The notes below the pieces were generated by a model, which was not told where the DNA came from, ran no database searches, and was given only the letters and a program-made list of their open reading frames with translations. A DNA stretch of 23,357 nt, from NCBI GenBank assembly GCA_049999765.1, contig JBNGIQ010007151.1, forward strand, positions 1-23,357, given 5' to 3'. This DNA is from Phaeoceros laevis. Taxonomy: Eukaryota; Anthocerotophyta; Anthocerotopsida; Notothyladales. The stretch's first letter is position 1, and the number at the start of each line of letters is the position of its first letter. Below, in pieces: positions 20,359-23,357 of the stretch. The position numbers were made by a program, and so were the translations under genes.

Positions 20359-20613
20359 AAAAGGAATTTAATAAGTATTAATTCCTTTAAGTAGCCAGAT
20401 AAATAGGCAATAGAATAATTTAAGTACTTAGAAAATAAGTAGGTACGAAACGTGATGACGTTTCATACAGGCGTGACTATTTCCAACCGCTATGTGTCCG
20501 TCCATGGTGAACAGGCGCACCGCCTGTGCCTTCTTGGCACACACTCACGCTAAGCAATTTCATTCCTACAATTCTTCTCCTCACTCTCGCCTCGATCCTC
20601 CTGTAGTTCTTTA
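20359..20613 (+). mobile_element. 5' LTR of the second copia element
   Basis: The right end is fixed by the primer site at 20614. The left end is placed where the minus-strand coding sequence of the chromodomain gene stops making sense. The LTR opens with a 9-bp inverted repeat (aaaggaatt at 20360, aattccttt at 20380) and has an ACGT-centred inverted repeat (gaaacgt/acgtttc, 20447-20464). A hairpin, tgtgcc/ggcaca (20525-20541), may mark the transcript-end region. Canonical TG and CA ends are not obvious, so the exact limits are uncertain by several bases. Length is about 255 bp. Confidence 0.6.
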
Positions 20614-20625
20614 TGGTATCAAAGC
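20614..20625 (+). promoter_or_regulatory. Primer-binding site for initiator tRNA-Met
   Basis: The sequence TGGTATCAAAGC matches the plant initiator-tRNA-Met primer site TGGTATCAGAGC at 11 of 12 bases. It directly follows the LTR and marks where minus-strand DNA synthesis of the second copia element would start. Confidence 0.8.
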
Positions 20626-20811
20626 ATGGACGCTGCCATGCCCACTACCCACTGTCCAATTTGTAATACTACAGACTGCATCAAGAACCTTGAATTCAAT
20701 CAATTCCGAAGTCTTGTGTCTGCACTCAAATTAGCACTGGTTAGATTCGGCAGCATGGCGGAGGGATTTCTAGCAGAAGCAATGATGCACTATTTCTCCT
20801 AGAAAGTAACC

Positions 20812-21441
20812 ATGCCGAGAGCAAGAGGGCAGCGAAGGTCAAACTTGCTTGTAGATCGTTTCGTTGCACACAACAACCGATTCGCACATTCACAAAATCA
20901 AAATTTAGAGCAATTCTTGTCGCGAACTATGCAACCCACTGTTTCCTCACCAAATTTCAGGAACCAGCAGTCGTCTCCCACATTTTATAGATGTCAGGCA
21001 CATAGACACTACAGTGGTGTCAATCCTGACTACCTTACAAGTTTAAAGACATTAAATAGAAGGGAAATTGAGTACTTGCGCACAAATTCATCACAGCGTG
21101 CTCGGCAACTAGTAAACAAGCCATTGTGTGAAGAATGCACTAGCAAGTTAGAGATTCCAACACCCGCAGATCACCTTATTGCAGAGGTTCACAATCTCAT
21201 TACCTGTCAAACAGAAACACAAAGACGACATTTTGTTGATCTTGTCGATAAAGTGAAGGATATTAGCAGGTCTCTTGTCTTACTATCACAACAGCTAGCA
21301 GTATTGTCCGTCACTTTTCGCAAACTTGCTGCACATGCTAAATGGGAAATAGCAGTAATAAATCAGGTTCATGCTGTGAAGGACATCCTAAGCAAAATGA
21401 CAGAGGGCAATACATCAGTAGACGTCCCACCAGACTTCTAG
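20812..21441 (+). CDS. Pre-gag ORF of the second copia element, unknown function
   Basis: This intact 209-codon ORF lies between the primer site and gag, where most copia elements have only leader RNA. It starts MPRARGQRRSNLLVDRF, is basic and Gln/Asn-rich at first, has Cys and His around residues 63-70 and a CEEC pair near residue 105, and then a long helical, coiled-coil-like stretch from about 120 to 200. It ends in TAG at 21439-21441. The frame is the same as that of gag-pol, which begins 12 bases later, so a single UAG is all that separates them. A decayed counterpart seems present in the first copia copy (3688-4221). It could be an N-terminal extension of the polyprotein made by stop-codon readthrough, a separate accessory protein, or a gag N-terminus cut off by one mutation. 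I do not recognise a family. Confidence 0.65.
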   Translation: MPRARGQRRSNLLVDRFVAHNNRFAHSQNQNLEQFLSRTMQPTVSSPNFRNQQSSPTFYRCQAHRHYSGVNPDYLTSLKTLNRREIEYLRTNSSQRARQLVNKPLCEECTSKLEIPTPADHLIAEVHNLITCQTETQRRHFVDLVDKVKDISRSLVLLSQQLAVLSVTFRKLAAHAKWEIAVINQVHAVKDILSKMTEGNTSVDVPPDF

Positions 21442-21453
21442 TCTGTAGTGCGG

Positions 21454-23357
21454 ATGTCCCATAGAGGTGGTGGTAGAAAACCTCATGGTCATAATACTCC
21501 ACCACCAAATACAGGCAGACGAGTCAATACAAGGTCATACGCACGTGACAGGGCTAAGCAAGAGCCTGCTCCAGAAGACGAAGAGCCAGCAGACGCCTCT
21601 TTAGTTTCTGAGGCAATCGAAACTAGCCAGCCACCTGGATACCTTGTAGATCCTCTGTCATTAAATACTGGCACGCGTGTAAGTTCACAGAACCCTTCCA
21701 GGAGGATCCGTAATACACCACATGCGTCAAGTTCCAGTAACTCCACAAACGTAGCTAGAGCAGCTCTCCTTGCACATACAAGGACTAATTTAGCTTCACA
21801 AGTTGTACATTCCATGGCAAATCCACAAACTGTGCATAATACAACTGTGACCAACCTCAAAATAGATTTTAAGGAAAAAGATAGGTTCAATCGGTCACAG
21901 TTTGATGTCTTGGCATTACGAGTCCAGACCATACTAAAAGAACACGACCTCTGGGGTGTTGTAACGGGTACAATGCCCAAGCCTGGACAAAATGCTAGTC
22001 AAAACGTGAAAGACCTGTGGGATAAGCTGGACCTGCGAGCTCTTGGCATCATCCAAGCGGCGCTTGATGGTTCAATGATGCACCATACACAAGATGCTGC
22101 GACCATGAAGGATATCTGGGACTCCTTGTCTCAGATATATCGTGTCACGAATTCATCCTCGCTGGTCACAGCCACCAGGTCATTTTACAACTACAAAATG
22201 AAGGAAGGAGATTCCGTCGAGCAGCATGTTATAAAATTTCGAATGCTGAGGTCCAAGCTTACCTCGAGTGGAACAACGACAACTGAACATCAGGCAGCAG
22301 TTGCTTTGCTCCTTTCCTTGCTGGATTCCTATCGAACATTTGTGAGTAATCACTGCACTCAACTCAGAAATATAGCTGCCGCAACACCAGCAGGCCAGCA
22401 ACCTGCAGTTTCCTTATCTGATCTGATTGGAGCACTTCTCGAAGAGGAGTCAACCAGGCAGGATAGAAGAGATGGTACCTCCTCCGGGGGAGAAGCATCA
22501 AACAGAGCGCTCTATGTTAACAGAGGCCCTAGGAAGCAGCCATCTCGTCCAAACTGGCAGTCACAAAGCAGTGGGAGCTCAACAAATGCATATAAGAAGT
22601 GTCCCGGTCCAGCACCTACCAAGAAGAAGGGCCCCTGTAATTGGTGCCTCATTCCAGGTCACTGGGAAGCAGAATGCAGGAAAAAGAAGGCAAACGAGCC
22701 AAGGCGTAACGCTCTGCCTGAAACCAATGTAGTGCAAAGGAAATCCAACACCATTCTCACTGTATACTTGGTATCCACTTCTCAGTTTAGGCACGCATGG
22801 TACCTAGACTCAGGAGCCTCTTCTAATATCTGTCACACATGCACAACTTTTTTAGAATATAAAAAGCTGCCGAATGGACAGCTAGTGATGGTAGGAGATG
22901 ACAGGGGCTTACCCATTGTTCGCGTTGGCAAAGTGCCATTGATCCTTCCAAGTGGAGAGACACTTGAGCTGCTGGACGTCCTGCACATGCCAGCAATGGT
23001 TAAGAATCTTATATCTGTATACCTACTAGACACGCAGCATCTGTTGCACATCACGTTTGCTGGAGGGCTATACAATGTAGTCGATCCACAGCATAAGAAC
23101 AGGGTGGTTGCAGTTGGCACACCAGTCCATAACCTCTATCAATTGGATGTGGTTTACAAGCTGGGACGACCAGTTGTGAATATTAGTCAAGGAAAGTTGG
23201 CAGAAAGAGACACGATGTTATGGCATTGCAGGCTTGCACATGTGAACTTTGACAAACTTAAATTGATGGTGGCAAGCAATACCTTGTACCGTGAGAAGTT
23301 CATGACCAGGTTCGTAGACAAACAGTTCTGTGAAGCCTGTGTCTATGGGAAACACCA
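21454..23357 (+). CDS. Ty1/copia gag-pol polyprotein, open to window end
   Basis: From the ATG at 21454 the frame stays open for 634 codons to the window edge with no stop or frameshift. Residues 1-130 are a Ser/Asn/Pro-rich tail. A UBN2-type gag domain follows (DFKEKDRFNRSQFDV, MKDIWDSLSQIY, MKEGDSVEQHV). The zinc knuckle is CNWCLIPGHWEAEC (residues 395-408). The retroviral-type aspartic protease has WYLDSGASSNIC with the catalytic Asp at about 452. The gag-pre-integrase region has an intact LWHCRLAH (Trp at about 590) and CEACVYGKHH, so the zinc-binding His and Cys residues lost in the first copy are kept here. The integrase core, reverse transcriptase and RNase H must lie beyond the window. 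The intact frame and clean primer site suggest a recent insertion, which truncated the chromodomain gene to its left. Confidence 0.93.
   Translation, partial: MSHRGGGRKPHGHNTPPPNTGRRVNTRSYARDRAKQEPAPEDEEPADASLVSEAIETSQPPGYLVDPLSLNTGTRVSSQNPSRRIRNTPHASSSSNSTNVARAALLAHTRTNLASQVVHSMANPQTVHNTTVTNLKIDFKEKDRFNRSQFDVLALRVQTILKEHDLWGVVTGTMPKPGQNASQNVKDLWDKLDLRALGIIQAALDGSMMHHTQDAATMKDIWDSLSQIYRVTNSSSLVTATRSFYNYKMKEGDSVEQHVIKFRMLRSKLTSSGTTTTEHQAAVALLLSLLDSYRTFVSNHCTQLRNIAAATPAGQQPAVSLSDLIGALLEEESTRQDRRDGTSSGGEASNRALYVNRGPRKQPSRPNWQSQSSGSSTNAYKKCPGPAPTKKKGPCNWCLIPGHWEAECRKKKANEPRRNALPETNVVQRKSNTILTVYLVSTSQFRHAWYLDSGASSNICHTCTTFLEYKKLPNGQLVMVGDDRGLPIVRVGKVPLILPSGETLELLDVLHMPAMVKNLISVYLLDTQHLLHITFAGGLYNVVDPQHKNRVVAVGTPVHNLYQLDVVYKLGRPVVNISQGKLAERDTMLWHCRLAHVNFDKLKLMVASNTLYREKFMTRFVDKQFCEACVYGKH

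Noticed and set aside
1-23357. CRISPR arrays, operons or bacterial-type systems
   Set aside because: No regular short spacer arrays are present, and the spliced genes and retroelements show plant nuclear DNA.

Overview
The window looks like nuclear DNA of a land plant. It holds spliced GT-AG genes with close plant relatives (an RBM25-type splicing factor and an Mpv17/PMP22-family membrane protein), a decayed pentatricopeptide-repeat (PPR) array, a LINE reverse transcriptase, and at least two Ty1/copia elements with initiator-tRNA-Met primer sites. The species cannot be read from the sequence. Most introns in the two intact genes are short (65-231 bp), with one of about 1.07 kb.

Layout. 1-530: tandem, decayed PPR motifs on the minus strand. 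1327-2230: truncated, frameshifted LINE reverse transcriptase. 2250-2860: hairpin-rich LTR-like DNA. 3688-7050: broken copia element (pre-gag remnant, gag, protease, integrase; no reverse transcriptase). 7075-9169, all minus strand: fragments of tRNA-His guanylyltransferase (THG1) and a GDSL esterase, then an unidentified gag-like ORF behind a tRNA-Met-type primer site, then a further unidentified coding fragment. 9170-11073: no recognised gene. 11074-15707 (minus): complete RBM25 model of eight coding exons, about 895 aa. 15826-16801 (plus): complete five-exon Mpv17/PMP22-family gene, 224 aa. The two start codons are 118 bp apart, head to head. 16802-18261: noncoding, with short tandem repeats. 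18262-20358 (minus): a decayed chromodomain gene. 20359 to the window end: the 5' part of an apparently young copia element, with its LTR, primer site, a 209-aa pre-gag ORF and an uninterrupted gag-pol frame that runs off the window.

Only RBM25 and the Mpv17-like gene look like working host genes. The points most worth a second look are: (i) the copia pre-gag ORF, which shares its frame with gag-pol and is separated from it by a single UAG, with a decayed counterpart in the other copia element; (ii) the co-oriented mosaic of gag-like ORF, GDSL and THG1 fragments, in which intron-like sequence is retained; (iii) the chromodomain gene of unknown family, whose three nonsense codons all fit C-to-T change and which is cut by the copia insertion; and (iv) the compact divergent promoter of RBM25 and the Mpv17-like gene.
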